A stretch of DNA of 64,000 nt from Gonapodya prolifera JEL478. Taxonomy: Eukaryota; Monoblepharomycota; Monoblepharidomycetes; Monoblepharidales; Gonapodyaceae. Below are positions 11,601 to 23,400 of this stretch, piece by piece; the stretch's first letter is position 1; each line of letters opens with the position of its first letter. The position numbers and the translations under genes were made by a program. The stretch lies in NCBI GenBank assembly GCA_001574975.1, contig KQ965804.1, forward strand, positions 185,331 through 249,330, given 5' to 3'. The notes under the pieces were generated by a model that worked only from the letters and a program-made list of their open reading frames with translations, had not been told where the DNA came from and searched no databases.

Positions 11601-12232
11601 TATCGCAGCGCAAGGACGATTCAGTACCCCCTCTTCGCCGCTACGGAGTACCTGCCGTGGGACTTTCTCCCGCAGAAAGGAACTGGCAATTTACTCCGAC
11701 GCAGTCGCCTGGTGCAACAGGACTTGCGGCCCCCGTGCTGCCCTCCCTTCCCCAGATTCCCGACGTCGTTGGCGCTCGTACAGCGTCTCTGGAGGCGAGC
11801 ATGCTTGTCTTCAACGAAACACCCACGGCGCTTTACCCGCAACAGCGTATCTCGGAATCACCTCCGCAACGCGCTTCCTCTTCCATCCGTTCCGACTTGG
11901 CCTCAAATGGTAGCGTCTCGGTTGGTGCTGTACCAACCAAAGTGACCCCGTTGGTGCTTGGAATGCAGGGGCCCAAGCAGAGTGTTCCCGTTATACCCGA
12001 CACGGTGAAATTGGGTGTCGTTGCCGTGCCCATCACGGAAACCATAAAATTAGGGGCAGGGGGGATAGGGGACATCAAAAGTGGCATTAATGGGATTCCT
12101 ATGCCGATGCCGGCCTTGGTATCAGACAGGGTCGGAGATGTCGCGGTACCGAAGATACCACAAACCGACGGACAAGGGAGGACACCCTGGGGCGAACGTA
12201 CAACGAGTTTGCAGCCTATGATGTCATTGTGA
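8642..12232 (+). CDS. Single-pass membrane protein with cytoplasmic SH3 domain
   Basis: The 3' half is well resolved: an exon ending at 10325, the SH3 exon 10390-10517, then 10759-11272 and 11333-12232. Spliced together they give an SH3 fold: PCIVDREFQPTSSDELRVAP, GQFVQLKVVYRDGWAVGR, NLDTGEYGAVP, then CVRVVE. A Gly/Ser/Trp-rich stretch, a PPGYDE motif and a Ser/Thr/Pro-rich tail follow. Upstream, 9210-9290 encodes a hydrophobic Gly/Ala/Ile/Trp segment followed by WRRRAK, a single transmembrane helix with a positive cytoplasmic flank. Before it lies a Ser/Pro/Thr-rich stretch and perhaps a Cys-containing ectodomain (about 8.7-9.0 kb: CGAPGGVCNPPD, then a GTGAGT donor at 8840). The layout of a secreted Ser/Thr-rich head, one membrane helix and a cytosolic SH3 recalls fungal membrane sensors and scaffolds. 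I cannot name an orthologue. The true start, any signal peptide, the exons before 9.1 kb and those between 9.9 and 10.25 kb are unresolved. Confidence 0.6.
10158..10179 (+). repeat. 22-nt poly-C tract
   Basis: An uninterrupted run of 22 cytosines followed by cca triplets lies within the membrane-SH3 gene. The tract is probably intronic, in the polypyrimidine part ahead of an acceptor near 10229. Homopolymers of this length are prone to sequencing error, so reading frames across it should not be trusted. Confidence 0.9.
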
Positions 12233-12349
12233 TTGGATTTATGTAAACATAACATACCCACTGATTAAAACAAAAAGGAAAGCAAACTATTTATTATGTA
12301 ATACACATTTCCAATTTTCTCATTCCTATCACATCCCATTCCTATTCAG

Positions 12350-14134
12350 ATGGTAGCCCCGCTCACCCGGAACTCTTCAGCAAAAAGGAAGGCCACTGCC
12401 ACCATGCCATCCCGATCGTCAAAGCCTGTAAACCATCGGGTGAATGGCGGGGTCGCTCTGTTCGTCGATCCCGAAGTTGCATCTCCGGACGCTTTGGGGG
12501 CACAGGGCGGAAGCGTGGCCAAGGAAATAGCTGTGGCAGCGAGGAAGGACTACGTTGATGTGGCGTGAGTTGGTTTGAGAGGTTCTGCCACGGTACGAGA
12601 ACAACTTTATTCAACACTGGCTTGCTCCAGGCCATCAACGATGAGAAAGAACCTTCCACTATCAATTTCACAAATGCCACGATATAAGGGAAAGAAAGTT
12701 ACGAGAGCTCAACTGGATGAGCTGGAAATGGACGACAGCGATGTCTCGGACAGTGAAGTGGAAGAGAGTGGTGGTGGGGAAAGTGATCACACGAGAGACA
12801 GTGATGATGAGTCTGATGAGGATGGTGAGGATGACGAGGATGACGAGGATGGAGAGGATGGAGAGGACAAGAATTATGGTGAAGATGACGTTGGGTTTGA
12901 AACGGGGGAGAGCACTACAGAGAATGAACCATCTGCTCCGAGCTCGGCAAAGAGGAAACGCTCGAATGGACGAAGTGACAAAGACAACATTTCGGCTCCC
13001 AAGAAGAAGAATCGATCGAACGCTATGGACACAACAAAAGACCCAAGCGGCGCAGAACCTGCTCACGTCCGGAATCACCTGTCCCTTCTTGAAGCCTTAC
13101 TGGAGTACCGCATTGTTGCTCAGCGAGCGCTCTCACTGGTTGGAAGACTTCCTCCGCCATCACTTTTTCCAGCTTACTCCCAACTAGCAGGCTCAGGGGC
13201 AGAGGAAACTCGATTGAATGCTGTTCAACGTGTCGTATCATCGATTGAAGGATTGATTACTATTCGGCGGTCCCTGTTGTCGGAGTTGCCTGTTGGCATT
13301 TCGGGATTGGCACTTCCAGCACCACCTGCTGATAACGATGACCTCGATCGTTTGCGGCAACATCTGGCCTCGTTGGACGATGCATTTAAGCCTTATCGCA
13401 CGTCGGAGCTCCGAAAATGGGATCAGCGCTCAACGGCCTCCGCGATCGCCTCAAAGGGGATCGGGGGGCTCACCTCGGGTTTGAAAATCTTCGGAAAGAA
13501 AGAGCAAGGAGGTGTAGTTGAGAGGATCGACGCTGCTTTGGCTGAACGTGAAAAGCTTCTTGCGAAAACGAGAGTGAGAAGGGAGGGACAAGACACAGGG
13601 CTTGGAAGGCTGGAGGATACACAGGTACGAGCTCACAGCGCGTTCCGTAATGATAAACTTGTCTAATCTCTTGGTGTATTACCATCAAGCTGGTTGTAAA
13701 TGCTGGAGATTCGAAAGCACAGACCGCGACCGATCTCAATCTCTTTGATGATGCTGAACTCTACTCCTACTTACTGCGAGACCTAATTGATCGGAAGTCC
13801 ACAGATGGTGCTTCAAATGAACGTAAGTTGTCACGTCAGTGCTGCTTGTTTGGAGTGTTTTCCGCCTTGTTTAATTAAACGCACCCCTTTAGTCGCATCC
13901 ACTCTTGCGCTCAGTCGACCAGCGAAAGTATCGCGACTAGGTGTAGACAGGAAAGCTTCGAAGGGACGAAGGCTCCGATACAAGGTTCATGAGAAGTTGG
14001 TTGGCTTCATGGTTCCGCGGGGTGATGACGCAAATGTTGAAGGTTGGGATTGGGTTTCCAGGACATTGTTCGGACAAGGAAACAGCAAAACCGACATGGT
14101 GGACTCGGTCGATGGTCTCAAGGTTATCGGATAG
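12350..14134 (+). CDS. BFR2: Ribosome-biogenesis factor Bfr2/AATF (Traube)
   Basis: Four exons, 12350-12564, 12631-13624, 13690-13822 and 13893-14134, give 527 aa. The family acts in the nucleolus in the early 40S/SSU processome steps (Bfr2-Enp2-Lcp5 module in yeast). The N-terminal DYVDVAPSTMRK motif is created exactly by the first splice. A long Asp/Glu/Ser-rich acidic tract (about residues 95-170) is followed by basic KKKNR. The AATF leucine-zipper region (LEALLEYRIVAQRALSLVGR) and FGKKEQGGVVERI follow. The TRAUB domain then shows LFDDAELYSYLLRDLIDRK and VDRKASKGRRLRYKVHEKLV with GFMVP. A later in-frame ATG at 12404 is an alternative start. The 3' neighbour gamma-adaptin starts 255 bp on. 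Confidence 0.93.
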
Positions 14135-14389
14135 ATTATATCCATTTGTATTGTCTTGGGGTTAGTTAGACTGCAATCGGAGAGGAAATTATGTGTTCGG
14201 TTGAATACGTGTTGTTGCAAGTTTTCATACCATACTGACTAGTCTTGGTGACATTTCATTTGGGTGCCTATCCAAAGCGACCGCGTCAGCAGCGCGTGTT
14301 TCTCACGTTGCCCATCGTAAACCAACTTGGCGCATCATTCGCCAGTCCTCTTGTTACGACCTCTCTCTTAACGTTCAGCCATCACGAAC

Positions 14390-17300
14390 ATGGCGAGTTC
14401 TCCAGTCTCGACAGCGGCCAAGGGGATGCAAAACATGTTCAATCAGATTGAAAAGACAATTCAGACAATTGGAATCCTTCGGTAAGCTCGATTCCGTGCT
14501 TGTAACTGTAATTACTGTTCAAGAACGGTACGCCGGCGTATGAGACATTACTCCCGTCCTGGAAGACGAAAGAGTCCCGGAGCTGCTACGAAAATAGAAA
14601 CAGATGATACTCTGGGATGGCTGGAAGTGTATGAGGTTCTAGTGCTCGGTGGAAGGACCGCAGTGACCATGTTTCGGACAGCGTGGTGACGCTTCACCGA
14701 AGGAGATGAGCCCGTGTTGCAGACTAGGGTCTGAGTCAAGGAAATATTCAACGGGAGATTAAGTGCCTGTGGGACGTGATACGTGCTCAAAAGGTGTTAT
14801 TAAAATTTCACTTCCCAACTAACTTGTCTTCTTATTTTCTGCACAGGCTCAAAGACCTCATCAAAGCAGTCCGTGCCTGTAAAACGGCCGCAGATGAGCG
14901 TGCCGTGATAGCGCGCGAGTCGGCCTTCATTAGGACACAATTCAAGGAGGAGAACGTTGAAACGAGGGGTGTGAACGTAGCAAAGCTCCTTTATATTCAC
15001 ATGCTGGGCTATCCAGCCCATTTTGGTCAGATTGAATGTCTTAAGCTTGGTGAGCCTCGGAGCGCAATGCGTATCAAATGGAGTTGCAATGGATACAACA
15101 CTACGGGCGATAATGTCTGAGGGTCTACTTCAACATCGCTTTTTTCGTTTGCTCGGAGCAGCTCTGAACTGTCTGCTGATTTACCTTCTCTCTCAGTTGT
15201 TTCACCTCGTTTCTCTGATAAGCGGCTTGGTTACCTTGGTATCATGCTATTGCTGGACGAGAATCAGGAAACTCTGACTCTTGTGACTAACTCACTAAAG
15301 AATGACATGAACCACCCCAATATGTACGTCGTTGGACTCGCCCTCTGCACCTTGGGAAACATATCTAGTCCGGAAATGGCGAGAGACCTCTCTGCGGATG
15401 TGGAAAAGTTACTCGGAAGTTCGAATGCCTTTATTAGGAAAAAGGTAAGGTCTCGTTGATAACCGAGTTGTGCGAAGAACTCTAAGGCTTTGTCATCATT
15501 CATACGACGCAGGCTGCCCTTGCTGCATTGCGAATCGTGCGAAAAGTACCCGAGTTGGCCGAGAACTACTACCAGCGATCGAAGACTTTGCTTGGGGAGA
15601 AAAATCACGGAGTTCTTCTCACTGGCGTAACGTTACTCACAGAAATGCTCAGAATGAGCCCAAACCTTGTGACCGATGCCCGTTCTGTAAGTTTTGTTCC
15701 GATGCTCCTATGTACCTTGAATCTGCTCAAAAAGAGGTTTCTCTCGATACTTGTAGCTCGTCCCCCAACTTGTTCGCCACCTCAAGAATCTTGTTACGGC
15801 TGGATTTTCCCCAGAGCACGATGTTTCGGGTGTCACCGACCCGTTCCTTCAAATTAAAATTTTACGGCTGCTGAGGCTTTTGGGGAACGGAGACGGGACG
15901 GCCAGCGAGCAGATGAACGATGTTTTGGCGCAGGTGTGATTCGTGTTCGTGAAGTTTTAATATCCCGTTGTGCTTAATTTCTTTAAAAAGGTCGCGACCA
16001 ACACAGAGGGCTCAAAGAATGTCGGGAACTCAATCCTGTATGAGGTTGTTTTGACCATCATGAACATTCAGAGCGAAAGTTCTCTGCGTGTGCTCGCAAT
16101 TAACATTCTTGGTAAATTCCTAAGTAACAGAGACAATAACATCAGGTCAGTTCGAGACAAAAAGCGAAAACGTTGTTGGAGCTGAAATTATGTGTTGCAG
16201 ATATGTTGCCCTCACTACCCTTGCAAAGGTTCAATCAGCTCCTGGGGCAGCTCCTTCGTCCGACTCTTCTGCGCTTCAGCGTCATCGATCCACCATTCTT
16301 GATTGTCTTCGGGACCCGGACATTTCGATACGTCGCAGAGCGCTCGAGCTGTCCTTCCAATTGGCGAATGCTCAGAACATTCGTGTTCTAGCTCGGGAGT
16401 TGCTGTCGTTCCTTGAAGTTGCGGAGGGGGACCTCAAAGGGAATGTTGGGGCAAAGATCTGCGAAATGGCTGCGTCTTATAGGCCCAATCGCCGATGGGA
16501 GATTGACACTGTTTGCAGGGTCCTTAAAGTTGCTGGCGGGTGAGTGAGAGAACAGACTTTCTGTTGCACCAGTCGCCTCACGTCTTATCTTTCTTTGCGT
16601 GAAGATACGTGGAACAAGATGTCGTTAACGATTTCATCAAAACTGTGTCAACGGCTCCTACCGAATTGCAAGCGTACACAGTCCGGAAACTTTACTCCTT
16701 CATTTCGAAAGGTGGCGATTCAAATCCCCTACTACAGCAGGAAGGTCTTGTTCTCGCCGCAATTTGGTGTATTGGGGAGTACGGTGAGGTGCTCGTGTCA
16801 GGAAGCACGTCTCCTGTTGTGGAGAGTGCTGAGGATGACGATAAAGAGGATGCAGCTATAGCCCCCTCAAGCGAGAAGGAAGTGCTTGATACATTGGAAG
16901 CGGTTCTTAAGGGACCACTTGCAACTGACGCGGCCAGGGAATACGGTGTCACTGCCTTGATGAAGTTGACGAGCAGATTCAAAGGGAACGAAGAGTAAGT
17001 GTTAATACTTCTGATGCAGTAAATACCAAGATTCTGATGAAGGTATCTATTATGGACAGTCGTATCCGTGCTCTCATATCTCGCTATCGCGCCAACATAG
17101 ACGTCGAAATTCAACAGCGGGCTAATGAGTACCTCGCACTTTTCAACTTCGATAAGACCACCCGCGATGCCGTCTTGGACAAGATGCCAGTACTGGAGAT
17201 CGCTCTTGCAGAGGAGTCTCAGAAAGGGAAAGGGGAGCCGATGGATAAGGCAGCAGTGGCTGCCGAGACGAAAGCTCCAGGGGCGCAAACAAATGGTGTT

Positions 17301-18436
17301 AGCGGGGGATTGCTTGGAGGAGATTTGTTGGGTAGCACTGTCCCTACTGTTGCTGCTGGTGCTACCGCGGGGGGATTGGATGTCCTTACCAGTTTATTCG
17401 GTGGTGCAGGTGCCCCAGGGACACCCTCCGGAACGACAGCAAAGAGTCCCTCCGATAACGATGTAAGTCGTTGATTGTCCATCCGTTTAGTTGTTTCACA
17501 ACGAATTGCATGTCGTGCATAGCAACTCCTCGATCTTTTTGGAGCTGGCCCGTCAACAACTGGTGTCGCTATGGCATCCCCAACAACTCCCGTGGGAATG
17601 CCCATGATGGGTGGCCTCGTCCCAACAAGTTCCCCCACAACAACTGCTCCTGGAGCAAAGCCTGCGAGCAATGTTGATCTTCTCACCGACCTCTTTGGGG
17701 GTGCTTCTCTTGGACCTCCGGTGGCAAAGCCTGCAATCGCTACAGCTCAGCCGCCGTCAAAGCCTGCGGATCCGTTCGCAGGCCTTATGGGTCTACCCAC
17801 CAGCAATGCTTCGGGTGTATCACAGACCTCGCCCACATCAATAGCTCAACCATCGCTCTTTTCCGCTCTCCCTACGTCATCGCCTCCTGCCTCTTCCACC
17901 AGCGCGCAACCGTCACTTTTCGGGGGAATCTCAATGGGTGCCGTGAACCCCGTTGGTACGGTTGCCTACAGTAAAAATGGACTTACCATCGCTCTTAATG
18001 CGACTCGAGCACCCGCTGACCCAAACAACTCAGTCAATATCAACGCGGACATAAGGAATGTGAGCGCAGCACCCATCTCTAATGTTCAGCTCCAAGTCGC
18101 AGTTCCCAAGGTTTGTTCTTTTGATATGGAGTTTGAGAACCTCGTGAATCATCGTTTATTGTGGGTGCCTTTAGACACTTAAAATCCAAATTCTTCCACC
18201 CTCTTCAACTCAACTAGCACCGGGTGGTACGATAGCTCAATTGTTCGTTGTACAGAACCCGACAAAGGTGAGGCACTGCGGAGATAATCTGTTTTGCTCG
18301 ATCACCCTTATGAATCGTGCCGCTGCACTAGGTTCCCATCAAGTTGCGACTGAAAGTCGCGTATTCCGCAACAGCAGTTCCACCAGTGGATGAAATTGTC
18401 GACTTTGCTTTTGCCGATGGAAGTTTATGGGCTTGA
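14390..18436 (+). CDS. APL4: AP-1 clathrin adaptor subunit gamma
   Basis: Twelve exons sum to 988 aa: 14390-14481, 14847-15049, 15197-15444, 15513-15686, 15757-15933, 15991-16145, 16201-16539, 16605-16994, 17060-17462, 17523-18110, 18175-18267 and 18332-18436. Gamma-adaptin is a large subunit of the AP-1 coat that sorts clathrin cargo between trans-Golgi and endosomes. The trunk shows family signatures in order: [102 protein letters not shown] and [15 protein letters not shown]. The Ser/Pro/Gly-rich hinge carries clathrin-box-like LLDLFGAG and LLTDLFGG. The C-terminal ear begins at [11 protein letters not shown] and ends LWA. The first intron (365 nt) is long for this window and separates a 30-residue N-terminal extension from the canonical trunk start. 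Confidence 0.96.
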
Positions 18437-18481
18437 AATGTACAAAAACAATACAGAAATAGGGTGCTAAAAGTACCAAGG

Positions 18482-19100
18482 TTATTTCTTCGTTTCCGAG
18501 TTGGTTTCATTTTGACTGGGCGCTCCTGAATCGCCTCTTCTTCGTGATTTGTACAGCTGTATCGATCGTGGGAGGGAGGGAAGTAAAACGGTTTCGCACA
18601 CGAATTGATGTAACAAACCTCCTCCGTTTCCGCCAGTGATGGTAAGAACTGGATGGGATGACGCGAGTACATTGGCCTGTCAGTGAGCAACGTTTGAGTC
18701 GCATACCAAACCAATTGCGTATGATTCATCTCACCAAGGCGGAATAGTGACCTCCAGGTCCGAAAATAGTTGACGATTGCATATTGAAATCACCAGGGTC
18801 AAAAAGGAAGAGTGTTTGGATCAATGAAAAGCAACAATTGGGTCAATGAATGCTGGCAATATACCATCAACGCACCAATGCAGTTACGACACCCCCCGCC
18901 AACAAGACAAAAAATCCCGTTTGCAGTGAAGATTGCGCGAAGCCAATGAGGAAGCCCAGGACTCCGCTGGCGACAAGAAGGTAGTGCGCGAGGTTTTCCG
19001 CCAAGCGTTGGCCCTCGAAGTCCTACGGAGGATGCAGCGGAGAGGGACATAAGTCATCGTCGGTCAAGTTGACGAACGAGGAGACAAATCTCACAATCAT
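18482..19100 (-). CDS. SPC1: Signal peptidase complex subunit 1 (SPC12)
   Basis: Five exons sum to 100 aa: 19100-19095 (six coding nt, ATG ATT), 19022-18876, 18751-18735 (17 nt), 18676-18619 and 18556-18482. The protein is a small accessory subunit of the ER signal peptidase. It shows DFEGQRLAENL just after the start, a first membrane helix (LLVASGVLGFLIGFA), a second helix (FFVLLAGGVVTAL) and then IPPWPMYSRHPIQFLP. That last segment matches the family's 'LPPWP.YRRHPL.WLP', and is joined across the 17-nt microexon. The C-terminus is basic and polar (YKSRRRG). The reading phase closes exactly. The gene is divergent from CMC1 and convergent with gamma-adaptin; their stop codons are about 45 bp apart. 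Confidence 0.88.
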
Positions 19101-19210
19101 TGCAAAAATTATTGGATGAGAGCTGAGAGGGAGAGGGCAACTGTGGTCACTCATCGATCACTCACGAAGAGTAATGCGTGTCACCTTTCCTTCTCTCGAG
19201 CCCGAGTTCC
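19101..19210. promoter_or_regulatory. 110-bp divergent promoter SPC1/CMC1
   Basis: The two ATGs (19100 minus, 19211 plus) leave only 110 bp for both promoters and leaders. I see no obvious TATA box; a purine-rich gagagggagagggc tract sits in the middle. Both neighbours are housekeeping organelle genes, so shared constitutive control is plausible. This is inferred from layout. Confidence 0.5.
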
Positions 19211-19814
19211 ATGGCCACAGACAATCAGCACGATGGAGACTCAGGTACGCAGAGCTATTTCTAAAAAGCATTGGCGACCCCGCGATCGCAGGCTCACAAA
19301 TATGTTTCCTCCCAAAAGCCCTCGCCGACTTGAACCACCGACACGTCGAGCTACCACTCACGATGTCCGATGAACATAAAATACACGACAAGTTCACTGC
19401 CTATTCCCGGGGAATGTGCCAACCGGAGATTGCTGGTGCGTGTGGAATTCGGATGCGAGTTCGCCAATGAAAGTCTCACCACATTCATGTTCACGCATTA
19501 GAGTTTTCAAAGTGTTCGTCTACGCGGACATGGTCGGTGATGTGGGCGTGTCGAGACCAACGAAACAAAATGATGGAGTGCGTGCGGGCACAGTATGTGA
19601 TATCTGGACCTTATCATCCCATTTTATCAACTTTGTCTTACACGCCAACTCCATGCCGCACCTTTTTAGTGGTACAGATGAAGCACGTCTTCGCATTAGA
19701 CGGGAGTACATTGAAGAGAGGGAGGCAAAGTACGCAAAGTATTTGGAAGAGAAGGGAGTGGCAGGAGAGGAATCAAAATCGAGTTGGAACCCCATGGGCC
19801 AGAAACAAATATGA
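19211..19814 (+). CDS. CMC1: Mitochondrial twin-CX9C protein Cmc1
   Basis: Four exons, 19211-19244, 19319-19435, 19502-19592 and 19670-19814, sum to 128 aa. Cmc1 is a copper-binding intermembrane-space protein needed for cytochrome c oxidase assembly. The spliced product shows the HRHVE element typical of the family. The first CX9C is C-QPEIAEFSK-C, formed across intron 2, and the second is C-RDQRNKMME-C. The spacer carries RTWSVMWAC, and the C-terminal helix is RIRREYIEEREAKYAKYLEE. Both nine-residue spacings are exact, which strongly supports the splice choices. The last codons (PMGQKQI, stop) lie in a sequence duplicated just downstream. Confidence 0.9.
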
Positions 19815-19988
19815 GTTAATGTACTTATATAGATTTTGCATAAACGTCGAGGGGTGTAGCATGTGATGATAGGTGGAGTGAGAGATGTTTTAATTTTCAC
19901 TTCCCATGGGCCAGAAACAAACATGAGTTAATGTACCTTTTTGATTTGCATAAACGTCGAGGGTGGAGTGAGAGATATTTTCACTTCC
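19791..19988 (+). repeat. Imperfect direct duplication at the CMC1 3' end
   Basis: Copy 1 (19791-19902) starts at cccatgggccagaaacaaat inside the last CMC1 codons. Copy 2 (19903-19988) repeats cccatgggccagaaacaaac, the TGA stop, gagttaatgtac, tttgcataaacgtcgaggg, gtggagtgagagat and ttttcacttcc. Copy 2 lacks about 26 nt. The duplicated block therefore contains the final seven or so codons plus the proximal 3' UTR. Confidence 0.9.
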
Positions 19989-20017
19989 GCATTGAACAAC
20001 TTGAAGTCATAGGGAAT

Positions 20018-20235
20018 TATCGGAAGATATGGCAATACGTGTACAGATATAAAGTAATACTAATAATCTCGATAGTGAATCATCTCATGTTTGACTATCG
20101 GAAGATATGGCAATACGTGTACAGATATAAAGTAATACTAATAATCTCGATAATGAATCATCTCATGTTTGACTGAGGTTCGGTAATACTAATAATCTCG
20201 ATAATGAATCATCTCATGTTTGACTGAGGTTCGGT
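20018..20235 (+). repeat. Tandem 78-bp and 51-bp repeats
   Basis: Two 78-bp units in tandem (20018-20095 and 20096-20173) differ at one visible position (gatagtgaat versus gataatgaat). The last about 41 bp of the unit recur a third time inside a 51-bp block starting tgaggttcgg (20174-20224), and that start then repeats at 20225-20235. The array is A/T-rich, lies between the convergent CMC1 and OPT genes, and creates a spurious 81-codon frame at 19931-20176. Confidence 0.92.
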
Positions 20236-20452
20236 TGCCCACCTGAAACAATATTGGCAAAGTTTCTCGGCCGCTTTTCAGACGATTTTGCGAAGTGGCA
20301 TATATGAGCGACAGTTTCTTCAAAATTACTGGTAAATCCAGTTACAAAGCGGTAAAAATCGCAAGTATATATAAAGCAACCAATAACTAGGCCGTCAACG
20401 GAACGGCATCGCACCAAAGTGGCGCATCGACGATGTTTCAGGTTAGCATAAT

Positions 20453-23400
20453 TTACGGAAGAGCGCAGTACTCGAGAGTCAAGCCATTCTCGTCGGTGTT
20501 ACTAGTACGCGACGAGAAGATTGAATACGAAAATCAGCAAACCAAAACTCGATATGTACTCACGGGTTACCAAAGTAGAAGTACGGGAAACCCGCGTTCT
20601 CTCGAGGTAATAGAATGGCCAGACCGATAAACAAGAGCGACAAGATTGTTCCGGAGTCGAGGGCAGCGGAGAGTACGTAGTTGTACTCCTTCCACCAGGT
20701 CGGGAAGCGCTTGCGGATGTAGTGGTTGAAGAACACTCCGATGGCACCCCATGTGAACTTCGCAAAGGAATACGAGTCAGTCTTTTAAGTCAGTTAAGCA
20801 AAGGACTGTGGATACTCACGAAGTTGACTGTGGCTGCCGGGGGGAGGATACCGATACCGTTGAACATGACAGGGACATTCACGTTGTCCCAGCCGAAGTT
20901 GGGGTACTTCTGGTGGAGGAGATAGAAAGGAATGGGGGCCTGGACGAAAATTTGTTAGTACATTGGGATATACTTGACGGTACTTATACTCACAAGGACG
21001 CCGATAAGCCAGAACCAGTTCAGTGCCTGATAGTCAGATCCAGAGCCGAACATGCGGGCAGGTCCGATAACTCCCCAAACAATAGATCTGAAGGAAAAAC
21101 GTTATCGCGCGCCGTCGATCTATGGTATATGAATGATACTCACGCAGTGAAGAAGACTTTCACGTTGGGGAGGGTGTAGTTTCCGAACGCTCCCTGTAGT
21201 CACGAACGTGTTACAGTAAATTGCAAGACAAACTGAGCAGATATTTAACTCACATTAAGAACACCAACATCGTCGTCCTTGATGATGTTTCTGGAAGAGA
21301 GGATCGAGATTAACTAATGCGATAGTGGTAGTGAGCGTTGGATTACTTACGTGAAGATGGAGTCCATGACAGCGTAGTTCACCAAGCCGGAAACAACAGT
21401 ACCGGAAACTGAAGACCACTACATTAGAATCTCAGTAATCCAAAAGTTGATCGATGGTACCCACTCTGAGCCCAGAAGAGATCACGAGGGGGGATCTTCA
21501 TGTACATTCCAAGCTTCATGTCCTGAAGGAAAGTGACGGCCTGGTATTGAGAAATGTAACCGTAGGTCTTGAAGAGCACTGAAATGGAAGTGACGATAGA
21601 TCAATAACGAGGTTGAATGACAGCGAGGCTTTCCATTAGCTCACCGTTGCAAATGGGGCGGCCGGGCAGAATGAAACCAATGACAAGCTCAGTGATGATG
21701 TTGGTGCCGGGAAGACTGCATTGAAAAGATTGTAAGTCTCCGAGTGCACGAAGATTAGGCGATTGTGCCTACATGTTCGTTGTGGCGCAGATGATACCAG
21801 TGGGGATAGTAAAGAAGACACCCATACCAAGAGCTAAAAGATAGAACGTTTCCAATTTTAGACTCCGCAGTGACGAATAAATCAATCTGCTAACTCACCG
21901 AAGATAAGAGCCCACCACGGCATCTCGGTAGGCCAGTACAGGACTACAAACATACTGACGGCTGCAGTGACGAGGAAGATTGCGCCGAACCACCAGTTCG
22001 GCACAGTTGGGTATGCTTCCATTAGCTCGTTGTGGATGTCACCCTGAAGAACGTGACCATGAACACCTATTTTTACGAAAGTGGAGTACTAAATGACTTA
22101 CGTCCTCAGTGCGGGATGCACGGTATCGCTTGACAATCTCCTTTCCGTGCCAGAGGGCAACGTGCATGATTGTGCAAGTAAGAGCAGCGAAACCCATTCC
22201 GTACTAAAAAAATAAAGTACTCGGAATCAGATCAATGTGGCACAAAAAACAAGAGCCGCATTGCTAACTCACAGCGAGAGCGAAGAAAATGGAAAGGTGG
22301 AGCTTGGAGTAGTTGTTGTACTTGTCCTCGTCCAGGATCTTCTCCGGGGTGAGGATGCTCCTCACGTTGTACCTCGCAGCCTCGACTGTACCGTCGTCGT
22401 TTTGGAGGAGAGCGAACGATCCGGATGCGGCGATGGGGAAAAGCTGAGCGTTCCACACATTCTTGTAGTACATGGCGGGAACAACGACCCAGGCGGCGAA
22501 GGCAACACCGACACAGACGTTGATGAGGACCGAGGTTGGGTACATAAGAGGGCTGTACAAGAAAGCAGTGATGGTGGCCCAGTCCAGAGAGAAGTTCAAC
22601 ACTCCAAGTCCAGAGAGTCCACTTCCAATGTTTCCAACGAGTGTGCTCGATTGGTTGAACCAGCACATAATGGAAATGGAAGTCAGGACCTGAAGCAATC
22701 AAAATGAGAATCGAGTCGTGCGGAAAGCATTGCTCGAACTCACAGGCATGATCAAACCAGGGAGGAAGTACCAAACAAAGGCAGTGGCTGTGACGATAGT
22801 GAAGAACTGAAGACACAATGAGATCTTTGCAATGACAAAACCACGAGGTGTAAACTTACCTTCAGATGAACTCCCATGCGAGACTCGTATGACTTCTCGT
22901 GAAGAGTTTTGAACAGCTATGTTTTGCGGACGGAAAGACCGTGAGCATTGCTTGAAATCCTCGCAAGGACTTTGTGCACAACTAACCGCGACAGTGGGCA
23001 AGTTGGTAGGCCACCACATGGATGGGGGTTCAACCAGGATGGCACGGCCAAGACCGGCCATTCCGTATCCAGCGATTTGGGTCTGATAGGGAAGCCAATT
23101 AGGAAGTTGTCTCACAAAGTATTAGTGATCACAACTCACAGTGAGAATGAGGAGGATGCCATAAGCGGGTCCAAAGTTCTGCTTGTAGAACAGACGTTGA
23201 ATTCCGAGAATGTCGGTAGCGTAGGCGGATTGGAAACCGGCGTTTGCGAACTGAAGTAGAACTCTGGGTAAGCTATCGGACCATCAGTTCCGAGTAATCG
23301 AGACCACTCACAATGGTGATAAGAGCGTGCTCTTTCATCTAGAAAGATCAAAAAGGAATGATCAGTTGAATTCGCTGGAACTACAGTCGTTGAAGGCCTC

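Noticed and set aside
19931-20176. 81-codon frame with internally repeated protein sequence
   Set aside because: Created by the tandem 78-bp DNA repeats; no start context or homology.
20018-20235. Possible CRISPR-like array
   Set aside because: Units are directly abutting 78- and 51-bp tandem copies without unique spacers, in eukaryotic DNA.
22237-22707. 156-codon plus-strand frame
   Set aside because: Lies over OPT transporter exons on the minus strand that encode conserved membrane segments.
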